A stretch of DNA of 8,806 nt from Hyphomicrobiaceae bacterium (lineage in GTDB: Bacteria; Pseudomonadota; Alphaproteobacteria; Rhizobiales; Hyphomicrobiaceae). A model generated the notes under the pieces. That model saw only the letters and a list, made by a program, of their open reading frames with translations. It was not told the DNA's origin and made no database searches. The stretch spans positions 2,414 to 11,219 of the forward strand of contig JAFMSC010000091.1 in assembly GCA_017353825.1 (NCBI GenBank), in the 5' to 3' direction. This document shows, piece after piece, positions 1 through 6,654 of the stretch; positions within the stretch are counted from its first letter, which is position 1, and every line of letters begins with the position of its first letter. The position numbers and the translations under genes are program-made.

Positions 1-206
1 AGGTGGACATCGAGGGTTACGAGGATCGCGCACTGATCCCATTCTTCACCGACGCGCACCGCAGCTTGTGGCCCCGCCGCATCTTGATCGAGACCCTGGG
101 GCGCGGGAAGCGGTGGCGCCAGGATTGCCTGGCCCATCTTATCGGCCTCGGGTACCAGCCCGAATGGCAGAGCAAGAAGGACGCGATGCTTGCGATTTCG
201 AGCTAG
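1..206 (+). CDS. FkbM-family methyltransferase, C-terminal fragment
   Basis: The gene enters from the left edge. Its frame is set by codons starting at base 3, with bases 1-2 (AG) fitting the end of a Lys codon, and it stops with TAG at 204-206. The visible 67 residues begin VDIEGYEDRAL and continue to WPRRILIE. A K-x-D-x-EG-x-E motif followed some 20-25 residues later by an ILIE strand is the hallmark of the C-terminal half of FkbM-type SAM-dependent methyltransferases, which often O-methylate sugars or polyketides. The SAM-binding N-terminal half lies outside the window, so substrate cannot be judged. A glycosyltransferase starts 120 bases downstream on the same strand, which fits a role in modifying a surface glycan, although that is inference. 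The GTG at base 3 is an internal Val codon, not a start. Confidence 0.72.
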   Translation, partial: VDIEGYEDRALIPFFTDAHRSLWPRRILIETLGRGKRWRQDCLAHLIGLGYQPEWQSKKDAMLAISS

Positions 207-265
207 ATCGTGGAACGGGTCCTGTGGCGCCACCTTCCTTGACCAACGGACCCCCGACGCTCTAG

Positions 266-287
266 ATTCGCTTATCGGATAGCGAAT
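266..287. repeat. Inverted repeat upstream of the glycosyltransferase gene
   Basis: The arms ATTCGCT (266-272) and AGCGAAT (281-287) are perfect inverted copies separated by 8 bases. The repeat sits in the 120-base gap between the methyltransferase stop and the glycosyltransferase start. No T-run follows, so it is a poor intrinsic terminator. It could be an operator or a chance hairpin; function is unknown. Confidence 0.3.
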
Positions 288-326
288 TGCCGTCCGGTAG
301 CTGCCAGGGACCGGGGGGAGCCCATC

Positions 327-1082
327 GTGCCAGGCAAGTCGAAGAGGCAGACCATCGTCTGCATGAAGTGGGGAAACCGCTATCCACCTGCTTACGTGAA
401 TTGCCTGTGGGCGATGATCAAGCGCAACACCGCGCGCCCGACGCGGCTCGTGTGCTACACCGACGACGCGACGGGCATCGACTCGGACGTGACGACGCTG
501 CCACTCCTGGAGATGCCGTTGCCGGCCCACATGGCGGGGAAGCCCTGGCGCAAGATCGCGCTGTGGGCCTCGGAATTGCCGGGGGTATCGGGCGACGTGC
601 TGTTCCTCGACCTTGATATTGTCATCACCGGCTCGGTCGACCAATTCTTCGACTACGAGCCGGCCTCGACATTTTGTGTAATTGAGAACTGGACCCAGAT
701 AGGCTCAGGCATTGGCAATACCTCCTGCTACCGGTTTCGCGTGGGAGCCCATAGCTACCTTTATGACAACGTGCGCCGCGACCCGCCCGGCATCACCCGC
801 ACCTATCCCAACAGCCAGACCTACATTTCGCGCACGATAACGGACAAGGCATTCTGGCCGGCCTCATGGTGCGTCAGCTTCAAGCATACGCTGATCCCAC
901 GCTGGCCCTTGAACTTCTTCCAACCGGCGCCGCTGCCCGCCGATACCAAGGTCGTCTGCTTCACCGGCAAGCCCGATCCCGATGAGGCCCGCGACGGCCG
1001 CTGGCCGGCACCCTGGTACAAGCGCATCTACAAGTACGTGCGCCCCACCCCATGGATTGCCGAGCACTGGCGCCCGGCCTGA
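327..1082 (+). CDS. Glycosyltransferase with DxD motif
   Basis: This is a 251-residue protein that resembles GT-A-fold, nucleotide-sugar-dependent glycosyltransferases. Residues 93-97 (FLDLD) form a hydrophobic strand ending in the DxD motif (Asp95, Asp97) that in GT-A enzymes binds the metal and sugar nucleotide; the following ITGSVDQFF is the usual continuation. The N-terminal VCMKWGNRYPPAYVN strand and loop, the KPWRK segment (72-76), a WCVSFK segment (181-186) and a late VVCFTGKPDP (209-218, in the place of the FHG-x-P motif of related proteins) all suit a family often annotated simply as glycosyltransferase. No signal peptide or membrane segment is visible, so it is probably cytoplasmic and acts at the inner membrane. 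I chose the GTG at 327 because a GGGGGAG purine tract (314-320) lies six bases upstream; an ATG at 363 would remove 12 residues. Donor and acceptor sugars cannot be inferred. Confidence 0.82.
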   Translation: MPGKSKRQTIVCMKWGNRYPPAYVNCLWAMIKRNTARPTRLVCYTDDATGIDSDVTTLPLLEMPLPAHMAGKPWRKIALWASELPGVSGDVLFLDLDIVITGSVDQFFDYEPASTFCVIENWTQIGSGIGNTSCYRFRVGAHSYLYDNVRRDPPGITRTYPNSQTYISRTITDKAFWPASWCVSFKHTLIPRWPLNFFQPAPLPADTKVVCFTGKPDPDEARDGRWPAPWYKRIYKYVRPTPWIAEHWRPA

Positions 1083-1241
1083 CCGCCGGCCGGCCTCGAC
1101 AGGCGTTGTTGCCTCCTCCCACGCTTGTTGAAGGCGAGGGTGCTGGGCGGCACCTGTGCGAGGAGGCGCACTCTCAGCCAGGGGTGCTGCAAACGGCCGG
1201 ACCGTGGGCTTGATCGCAACGTTTCTTGCCGGAGACCTCCT

Positions 1242-2219
1242 ATGTTCGCACCACCCGTTCCCGCCCTCCCTAACGGCTGGCAGCAGGCCACGCGCTATCC
1301 GGACCCCGCCATTGTGGCGCTCGATCCCGCCTTCGAGAAATACTGGCTCAAGCTGTCGTGCGTGCAGCGCCTCTACACCGGCTGCCGTTGGGCCGAGGGG
1401 CCGGTCTGGTTCGGCGACGGCCGCTACCTGCTGTGGAGCGACGTGCCCGGCAACTGCCTGTACAGGTGGGAGGAGGAGACGGGGGCAGTGAGCGCCTTCC
1501 GCAAGCCCTCCAATTTCTCCAATGGCAATACGCGCGACCGCCAGGGCCGCCTTGTGACCTGCGAGCATGGTGGCCGGCGCGTGGTGCGCACCGAATACGA
1601 CGGCTCCATCACCGTGCTGGCCGACAACCTGGACGGCAAACGCCTCAACTCGCCCAACGACGTGGTGGTGAAGTCGGACGGCGCGGTATGGTTCACCGAT
1701 CCGCCATTCGGCATCCTCACGGACTATGAGGGCGACAGGGCCGAGCCGGAGGTGGAGGCCAACGTTTACCGAGTCGATCCCCAGACCGGCCGGCTCGCCG
1801 TGGTAGCCGAGGGCGTGCTGGGGCCCAACGGGCTGTGCTTCTCGCCGGACGAGAAAATCCTGTACGTCGTCGAGAGCCGCGGCGTGCCGAACCGCAAGAT
1901 CCTGGCCTACGACGTGACCGACGGCGGCACCAGGCTCGCCAACAGGCGCATACTCATCGATGCCGGCCCCGGCGGCACGCCCGACGGCATGCGCTGCGAC
2001 ATCGACGGCAATCTGTGGTGCGGCTGGGGCATGGGCACGCCTGACCTCGACGGCGTCCGGGTGTTCAACGCCGATGGCAGGCCTATTGGCCGCATCGCCC
2101 TGCCCGAGCGCTGCGCCAACGTGTGCTTCGGCGGACTGAAGCGCAATCGCCTGTTCATGGCCGCTGCCCAGTCGGTCTATGCGCTCTACGTCAATACGCA
2201 GGGGGCGCCGGGCGGCTAG
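1242..2219 (+). CDS. SMP-30/gluconolactonase/LRE family lactonase
   Basis: This 325-residue protein matches the six-bladed beta-propeller SMP-30/gluconolactonase family, which uses one divalent metal to hydrolyse sugar lactones such as gluconolactone. The family's metal and substrate ligands are recognisable in order: Glu52 in AEGPVW, Asn139 in NSPND, Asn196 in GPNG and Asp248 in TPDGM. These correspond to the Glu, Asn, Asn, Asp set of human SMP-30. Other propeller landmarks are GAVWFTDPPFG (147-157), GLCFSPDEKILYV (197-209) and GNLWCGWGMG (256-265). No signal peptide is evident. The ATG at 1242 is preferred over upstream in-frame starts because GGAGA (1231-1235) is correctly placed and homology begins only after it. 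The gene stands alone, with about 160-170 bases of non-coding sequence on each side. The natural lactone is unknown. Confidence 0.9.
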   Translation: MFAPPVPALPNGWQQATRYPDPAIVALDPAFEKYWLKLSCVQRLYTGCRWAEGPVWFGDGRYLLWSDVPGNCLYRWEEETGAVSAFRKPSNFSNGNTRDRQGRLVTCEHGGRRVVRTEYDGSITVLADNLDGKRLNSPNDVVVKSDGAVWFTDPPFGILTDYEGDRAEPEVEANVYRVDPQTGRLAVVAEGVLGPNGLCFSPDEKILYVVESRGVPNRKILAYDVTDGGTRLANRRILIDAGPGGTPDGMRCDIDGNLWCGWGMGTPDLDGVRVFNADGRPIGRIALPERCANVCFGGLKRNRLFMAAAQSVYALYVNTQGAPGG

Positions 2220-2234
2220 GAGGGGGGACCCCTC
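2220..2234 (+). repeat. Short GC hairpin directly after the lactonase stop codon
   Basis: GAGGGG (2220-2225) and CCCCTC (2229-2234) form a perfect six-base-pair stem around a three-base loop, starting one base after the lactonase TAG. Its position suggests a transcript 3' end or a partial terminator. No U-tract follows, so intrinsic termination is uncertain. Confidence 0.3.
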
Positions 2235-2390
2235 AGGCCCAGAGCGTCTGACGCCCGTGCCTCCAACACCCGTTGCGGAACGCGTTGAGACCCCGAGGGT
2301 CCGACCGCCCGCCGATTTGCCGCGCATCCATGCGCCCTGGTAAGACTTCCCTTCCAACACTTCGGCAAGCCTCGAGGGGATCAACCACCC

Positions 2391-3113
2391 ATGTCCCGCT
2401 TCAAGCGCATCGTCGTGCTCACCGGCGCCGGCATCTCGGCCGAGTCCGGTATTGCGACGTTCCGTGACAAGGACGGCATCTGGTCCAAGGTGGACCTGAT
2501 GGACGTGGCGACGCCGCAGGGATTCGCCCGCAACCCGCAACTGGTGCTCGACTTCTATAACACGCGTCGTAGGGACGGGGCCGGGGCCAGCCCCAACGCG
2601 GCGCACCTGGCGCTGGCCAGGCTGGAGGCGGAGCACGGCGCCGAGGGCGGGGCGATGACACTGGTCACGCAGAACATCGACCTGTTGCATGAAGCCGCCG
2701 GCAGCAGGAACGTCATCCACATGCACGGCCAGTCCAACCAGATGCTCTGCAACAAGTGCCAGGCTCGCCATCCCTGGGAGCTGGAGGAGTTGAGCGTCGA
2801 TCTCGCGTGCGGGACCTGCGGCAAGACCGGCGGACTGCGACCCGACGTGGTGTGGTTCGGCGAGATGCCCTACCACATGGACGCAATTTACGAGGAGCTG
2901 GCGCGCGCCGACCTGTTCCTCTCCATCGGCACCAGCGGCAACGTCTATCCCGCGAGCGGCTTTGTGGCGGAGGCGCGCCGCGCCGGGGCGCACACCGTGG
3001 AGCTGAACCTGGAGCCCTCCGAAGGAGCCACCTTATTCCAGGAAGCTCACCACGGCCCCGCCACGAAAGTGGTGCCGATATATGTGGAGCGGATTTTGAG
3101 CGGGAAGGCGTAG
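2391..3113 (+). CDS. cobB: NAD-dependent protein deacylase, Sir2 family (CobB/SIRT5-like)
   Basis: This 240-residue sirtuin is complete. It has the NAD-binding GAGISAESGI motif (12-21), TQNID (93-97), the catalytic His112 in HMHG, and two zinc-binding Cys pairs (Cys120/Cys123 and Cys140/Cys143). GTSGNVYPASG (180-190) and NLEPS (206-210) complete the Rossmann part. FYNTRR places Tyr56 and Arg59 in the Y-x-x-R arrangement that in SIRT5 and E. coli CobB binds acidic acyl groups, so desuccinylase or demalonylase activity is likely besides deacetylation. The sirtuin reaction consumes NAD and yields nicotinamide and O-acyl-ADP-ribose. An AGGGGA ribosome-binding site at 2375-2380 supports the ATG at 2391. 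The protein is cytoplasmic. A membrane methyltransferase gene follows 76 bases later on the same strand and could be cotranscribed. The symbol rests on family resemblance. Confidence 0.93.
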   Translation: MSRFKRIVVLTGAGISAESGIATFRDKDGIWSKVDLMDVATPQGFARNPQLVLDFYNTRRRDGAGASPNAAHLALARLEAEHGAEGGAMTLVTQNIDLLHEAAGSRNVIHMHGQSNQMLCNKCQARHPWELEELSVDLACGTCGKTGGLRPDVVWFGEMPYHMDAIYEELARADLFLSIGTSGNVYPASGFVAEARRAGAHTVELNLEPSEGATLFQEAHHGPATKVVPIYVERILSGKA

Positions 3114-3189
3114 ACGAGGGTGCGGAGCCGTCGCGCATCGCCGGAGGTTTCAACGGATCAGCAAGAGGCGAAGGGACCGACCCCGTTTC

Positions 3190-3804
3190 ATGTCGTGGCG
3201 CTATCTGCCCTTGGTCGGCATGGTGCTGATTGTCGTCATAGCCGTCGTGCGGCCGTGTTTGCAGTACCGCTGGCACGGCACGTTCGGCATTGGGCTGTTC
3301 CGGTCGGGCAAGCGGGCTCAGGACCTACGCGATGCCGGGCTCATCGCCCTGGTCGTGATCCTCATTGCTCAGGGGGCGGGTGTCGCGACGAGCGGGCATG
3401 AGCGCAGCCTGCCGATCGTCGGGCACGGCGCGTTGCGTGACGTGCGGCAGGCCGCCGGGGCCGTCCTGCTCTTGGGCGGCATCGCGTTGCTGGCGGCAGC
3501 ACAGCTCAACATGGGCGCGTCCTGGCGCATCGGCATCAAGGAGGGTGAGGCGCCCGGGCTGGTCACAGCCGGCTGCTATCGCTTCTGTCGCCACCCGATC
3601 TACCTGGGGCTGCTCTCCGCACTAGCAGGCTATGCGGCGCTACTGCCCACGCCGCTGTCGCTGGCCCTGTTGGCTGTGGCCTACGTGGGCGTACGCGCCC
3701 AAGCAGCCGCCGAGGAGGCCTATCTCGGCCGCACCTACGGCGAGGCGTTCCGCGCCTACGCGCACCACACTGGCCGCTTCCTGCCTGGTGTGGGACGCCT
3801 CTAA
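3190..3804 (+). CDS. Isoprenylcysteine carboxyl methyltransferase-like membrane protein
   Basis: This 204-residue protein has hydrophobic segments at about 5-22, 48-63, 88-106 and 137-168. The C-terminal signature GLVTAGCYRFCRHPIYLG (123-140) is followed by EEAYLGRTYGEAFRAY (175-190). The RHP-x-Y motif and the downstream Glu-Glu plus Y-x-x-Y element are typical of ICMT/PEMT-type integral-membrane methyltransferases, where they bind S-adenosylmethionine at the membrane surface. Bacterial members generally do not act on prenylated proteins, and their substrates are mostly unknown (lipids or small hydrophobic molecules). An AAGGGA tract sits about a dozen bases before the ATG at 3190, so the start is plausible but not decisive; a second in-frame ATG ten codons on is possible. 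Members with isolated context like this one cannot be given a substrate. Confidence 0.82.
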   Translation: MSWRYLPLVGMVLIVVIAVVRPCLQYRWHGTFGIGLFRSGKRAQDLRDAGLIALVVILIAQGAGVATSGHERSLPIVGHGALRDVRQAAGAVLLLGGIALLAAAQLNMGASWRIGIKEGEAPGLVTAGCYRFCRHPIYLGLLSALAGYAALLPTPLSLALLAVAYVGVRAQAAAEEAYLGRTYGEAFRAYAHHTGRFLPGVGRL

Positions 3805-3895
3805 CCGAGTGGGATCCTCGGCCTTTGACGGCACGTCACCCCAATCTTCCCTGACGATGCTCTAGTACCAAGCCACGCCATTCCCTCCTCCCCTC

Positions 3896-3916
3896 GCCCC
3901 GGCTCGGAGCCGGGGC
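3896..3916. terminator. GC palindrome between convergent genes, possible bidirectional terminator
   Basis: GCCCCGGCTC (3896-3905) and GAGCCGGGGC (3907-3916) are perfect inverted copies around a single G, allowing a strong hairpin with a short loop. It lies in the 141-base gap between the convergent ICMT-like gene and rsfS, where a shared terminator is expected. Only TTCGT follows on the plus strand and a GA-rich run on the minus strand, so it lacks a classic U-tract. It may instead be a protein-binding or dispersed palindromic repeat. Confidence 0.42.
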
Positions 3917-3945
3917 TTCGTCCTGGGATGAGAGGGTGCGCGGCA

Positions 3946-4353
3946 TTAGTGCGTCAGCTGATCGCTCGGGCGTTCGGCCGACCACATCTTTTCGAGATTG
4001 TAGAAGTCTCGCACCTCGGGCCGGAACACGTGCACGATGATATCGCCGATATCGATGACTACCCAGTCGCAATGGGTGGCGCCTTCGATGCGGGCCTTGG
4101 CGAAGCCCTCATCCTTGAGCTTGCGCTGGACCTGCTCGGCCACCGCGCCTACGTGCCGGTCAGACCGGCCGGACGCGATCACCATGTAGTCGCCGATCGA
4201 CGATTTCTCCTTGATGTCGATCGTCACCACGTTCTCAGCCTTGGCCTCATCGAGCCAAGCAAGGACATGGTCGAGCAGAGCTTCCGAGCCGTGAGGCGAC
4301 ACAAGCTCGGCCGGAGGCGTACTCTTGCGAGCACCCTCAAGTGCACCTGGCAT
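3946..4353 (-). CDS. rsfS: Ribosomal silencing factor RsfS (RsfA/Iojap/DUF143 family)
   Basis: This 135-residue protein is a full RsfS. It binds ribosomal protein uL14 on the 50S subunit and blocks joining with 30S, lowering translation in stationary phase or starvation. Family landmarks are DIKEKSSIGDYMVIASGRSDRHV (46-68 region, including Asp55-Tyr56), a lysine-rich helix (KLKDEG, 78-83), then DWVVIDIGDIIVHVF (96-110) and RDFYNLEKMW (115-124). The first 20-odd residues are a non-conserved, Ser/Pro-containing extension. The ATG at 4351-4353 (minus strand) is preceded by AGAAGGAT about a dozen bases upstream, which is slightly far. It follows nadD on the same strand after 161 bases; this nadD-rsfS order is conserved in many bacteria. 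The usual next gene, rlmH, is not present: a convergent gene follows instead. Confidence 0.95.
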   Translation of the reverse strand: MPGALEGARKSTPPAELVSPHGSEALLDHVLAWLDEAKAENVVTIDIKEKSSIGDYMVIASGRSDRHVGAVAEQVQRKLKDEGFAKARIEGATHCDWVVIDIGDIIVHVFRPEVRDFYNLEKMWSAERPSDQLTH

Positions 4354-4514
4354 CTTGTGCTGGGTATCCTTCTGTCATCCAATCCTGGACGGCAATCCTT
4401 AGCCTTTACTGCATGGCTGAGACGGCCTTGCACCAACGCCCAAGGACGCCCGGGCGACCTCCCACCGTACGGGAGACTCGCTGCTGAAAAGATAGCCCTC
4501 GGCCCTTGACATTT

Positions 4515-5267
4515 TCAAGACCCTGAGGAAACGCGCTGTGCGGGCACCGCCGGCGCGGCCTCGCCGGTGTCGGCCTTGGCCTTCCTCCAGGGCAGCGTCT
4601 CGGGCGGGGGCCGCTTGGCGACCGGGGCGGGCTGGGCCTTGGCCTTGTTGCGGATGGCGGTGGAGGAGGCGTGCGAGAGCGGGCCGGTGAGGAAGGTCCA
4701 CGCCGGCGGCGGCGTATGCGCCAGCACCGCCGCGTCCGTCTCGGGCATGCGGTTTTTTGCAAATACGTGTGCCGCCTTGGAGGCCAGAGCCTTCATCCGC
4801 CAGCCCGGGCGGTCGACGACCGCCACGGGCACCCTGGTGAAGATCTCGCGCCACCGTTCCCAGCGGTCGATCTGCGCCAGGTTGTCGGCACCCATGATCC
4901 AGACGAAGTGCACAAGCGGGCTGCGCGCCGTCAGGAACGCCAGCGTCGAGACGGCATAGGGCGAAGGCAGGTCAGCCTCGAAATCGGTGACGACGATGTG
5001 CGGGTTGCTCGCCACGGTGCGGCACAGGCGCATGCGTTCGGTGAGCGGCGCCGGGGGGGTACGTTTCTTGAGCGGGTTGCCGGGCGACACCACCCACCAG
5101 ACCTTGTCGAGCCCCAAGCGTTTTAGCGCCGCCTCGCTGATCAGCCGGTGCGCGACGTGCGGCGGGTTGAAGGAGCCGCCGAGCAGGCCGATGGCCTGAC
5201 CCGGCGCTGCGTACGGCGGACGGGCCCTGATGCGGGCGGGATGCAGAGGGGTCGACGGTGGTGGCAT
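4515..5267 (-). CDS. nadD: Nicotinate-nucleotide adenylyltransferase NadD
   Basis: NadD transfers AMP from ATP to nicotinic acid mononucleotide to make deamido-NAD, the penultimate step of NAD synthesis in the cytoplasm. The protein is 250 residues. It carries the nucleotidyltransferase signature GGSFNPPHVAH (30-40, with the H-x-x-H type His37 and His40), NPLKK (64-68), IMGADNL (124-130) and the C-terminal ATP-binding SSTAIR (201-206). About 24 residues precede the core and about 44 follow SSTAIR; the tail is rich in Pro, Ala and Lys and looks disordered. It lacks the usual closing helix of enterobacterial NadD, as alphaproteobacterial proteins often do. The ATG at 5265-5267 has only a weak GGAA-like ribosome-binding site, so a start a few codons inside is possible. 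Divergent from the dehalogenase gene across 78 bases, and upstream of rsfS. Confidence 0.93.
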   Translation of the reverse strand: MPPPSTPLHPARIRARPPYAAPGQAIGLLGGSFNPPHVAHRLISEAALKRLGLDKVWWVVSPGNPLKKRTPPAPLTERMRLCRTVASNPHIVVTDFEADLPSPYAVSTLAFLTARSPLVHFVWIMGADNLAQIDRWERWREIFTRVPVAVVDRPGWRMKALASKAAHVFAKNRMPETDAAVLAHTPPPAWTFLTGPLSHASSTAIRNKAKAQPAPVAKRPPPETLPWRKAKADTGEAAPAVPAQRVSSGS

Positions 5268-5345
5268 GGAACGATTCCGTGGCCCGGTCGCAGATGGTGA
5301 GGCTACCTTGGGTGCCTCTGCCGAGCCAGATTACCGGAGGCGCCC
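5268..5345. promoter_or_regulatory. Divergent intergenic region between nadD and the dehalogenase gene
   Basis: These 78 bases separate two gene starts that point away from each other, so promoters for both must lie here or overlap the genes' 5' ends. GGAGG at 5336-5340, five bases before the ATG at 5346, is a strong ribosome-binding site for the dehalogenase. I see no convincing sigma-70 -35/-10 pair in either direction. Confidence 0.45.
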
Positions 5346-6227
5346 ATGTTGTTTCCAGGGTTCACTGTCGATGAGGTCGCGGTCAAGGACGGACCGGTCC
5401 GGTTGCGCCGCGGCGGCTCCGGTCCGCCCCTGCTGTTGCTGCACGGCAACCCTGAAACCCACTTCATGTGGCATGCGGTGGCGCCCGAGCTTGCCAAGCG
5501 CTTCAGCGTGGTCTGTCCGGACCTGCGCGGCTACGGCGGCTCCCTCAAGCCGCCTGCCACGCCCGATCACGCCGCCTATGCCAAGCGGGCGATGGCGCGC
5601 GACATGGTGGAGGTGATGGACGCCCTGGGCCACCGGCGCTTCCTCATCGCCGGCCACGACCGTGGCGCACGTGTGGCGCACCGCCTTGCGCTCGACTACC
5701 CCAGCCGCGTGGAGAAGCTAGCCGTGCTCGACATTGTGCCCACCCTCGAGCATTTCGAGCGCACCGACATGAGCTTTGCGTTGGGCTACTACCACTGGTT
5801 CTGGTTCGCGCAGCCGCATCCATTCCCAGAGGTGCTCATCAATGCCGCACCCGAGACTTGGTTCTACGCCCACACCTCGCGCGAGCCCAACCCCGCCGGC
5901 TTCTTCCACCCCGAGGCGCTGGCCGACTATCTGGCCGCCGCACGCAATCCCGAGGCCATCGGTGGCATGTGCGAGGACTACCGCGCCGCCGCCACCATCG
6001 ACCTGGAGCACGACCGCGCCTCGCGCGCTGCCGGCGTCAAGATCCAGTGCCCGCTGCTCGTGCTCTGGGGCGCCAAGGGCAAGATCGGCCGCTGGTACGA
6101 TGCGCTGGTGATCTGGCGCCAGTACTGCGCGGGGAAAGTGACCGGTGGCCCCGTCGACAGCGGCCACTATCTTGCGGAGGAGGCGCCAGGGGAGGTGCTG
6201 GAGCGATTGAATGCGTTCTTCGCGTAG
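5346..6227 (+). CDS. Fluoroacetate/haloacetate dehalogenase-type alpha/beta hydrolase
   Basis: This 293-residue cytoplasmic hydrolase closely follows the fluoroacetate dehalogenase family, which hydrolyses the carbon-halogen bond of haloacetates to give glycolate and halide. HGNPETH (33-39) supplies the oxyanion region. GHDRGARVAHR (103-113) contains the nucleophile Asp105 with Arg106 and Arg109, which bind the substrate carboxylate. Asp129 in VLDI is the charge-relay acid and His274 in DSGHYLAEEAP the general base. His150-Trp151 (YHW) and Tyr212 (CEDYRA) match the three residues that hold the halide, including fluoride, in the characterised Rhodopseudomonas palustris and Burkholderia FA1 enzymes. 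An Asp nucleophile in HDRG, rather than Ser, separates it from esterases; epoxide hydrolases also use Asp but have lid tyrosines instead of the His-Trp-Tyr halide set. A strong GGAGG lies five bases before the ATG. No halide transporter or regulator is adjacent. Activity on fluoroacetate is a prediction. Confidence 0.9.
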   Translation: MLFPGFTVDEVAVKDGPVRLRRGGSGPPLLLLHGNPETHFMWHAVAPELAKRFSVVCPDLRGYGGSLKPPATPDHAAYAKRAMARDMVEVMDALGHRRFLIAGHDRGARVAHRLALDYPSRVEKLAVLDIVPTLEHFERTDMSFALGYYHWFWFAQPHPFPEVLINAAPETWFYAHTSREPNPAGFFHPEALADYLAAARNPEAIGGMCEDYRAAATIDLEHDRASRAAGVKIQCPLLVLWGAKGKIGRWYDALVIWRQYCAGKVTGGPVDSGHYLAEEAPGEVLERLNAFFA

Positions 6228-6654
6228 TCGGTCCGGCGCCCGTCGGTCCATGGGTTAGCGGGGCGAGGTGTGGGCGCCGAGCGCGGCTCGTTCATGTACT
6301 CAGAGGATTTCAACCACATCAAAAGGGGGCTTCTGCATCCGGTTCTCGGTGCGCTCGGTAGTCGCCGAGGTCGGCCTCAGCGTCAGCCCTCTCGGCAAAC
6401 AGGCCGTTGGCGTTCAATCGGCGCCGATAGGGAATGCCCAATCGCTTGGTGAGAAGTCACGAACGAGCGACCAGCATTCGGTGCGCACCAGGCAATGTCA
6501 TAGCCAAGACGCTCCGCACCAGCTGCTCCCGAGCTTGGAACCGCTTGGCGACCGCTGCGGCTCAGCGAGAACAACCAAGAAGCCCGCAATCATCGCGCCC
6601 CCATAAGGCGCCAATCCTGGTCAGTCAGATGTCTTCCGCGAGCATGACGCATGG

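Noticed and set aside
1125..1241. N-terminal extension of the lactonase to an upstream in-frame start
   Set aside because: The extension has no family similarity, while a well-placed GGAGA precedes the ATG at 1242.
864..2993. A 709-codon open frame on the minus strand running across the glycosyltransferase end, the lactonase and most of the sirtuin
   Set aside because: It lies antisense to three genes with clear family motifs; its predicted peptide is Ala/Gly/Val/His-rich with no recognisable domain. Long antisense frames are common in GC-rich DNA.
4506..4535. TTGACA at 4506-4511 on the plus strand as a -35 promoter box
   Set aside because: No -10-like hexamer lies 16-18 bases downstream, and the next sequence on that strand is antisense to nadD and its neighbours.
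5468..6361. A 297-codon plus-strand frame overlapping the dehalogenase
   Set aside because: It is out of frame with the well-supported dehalogenase; the peptide is Arg/Pro/His-rich and low in complexity, typical of a frame shadow.
6268..6606. Open plus-strand frame in the gap before ubiE as a gene
   Set aside because: There is no ribosome-binding site or known motif, and its composition differs from that of the confirmed genes; it overlaps other equally unconvincing frames.
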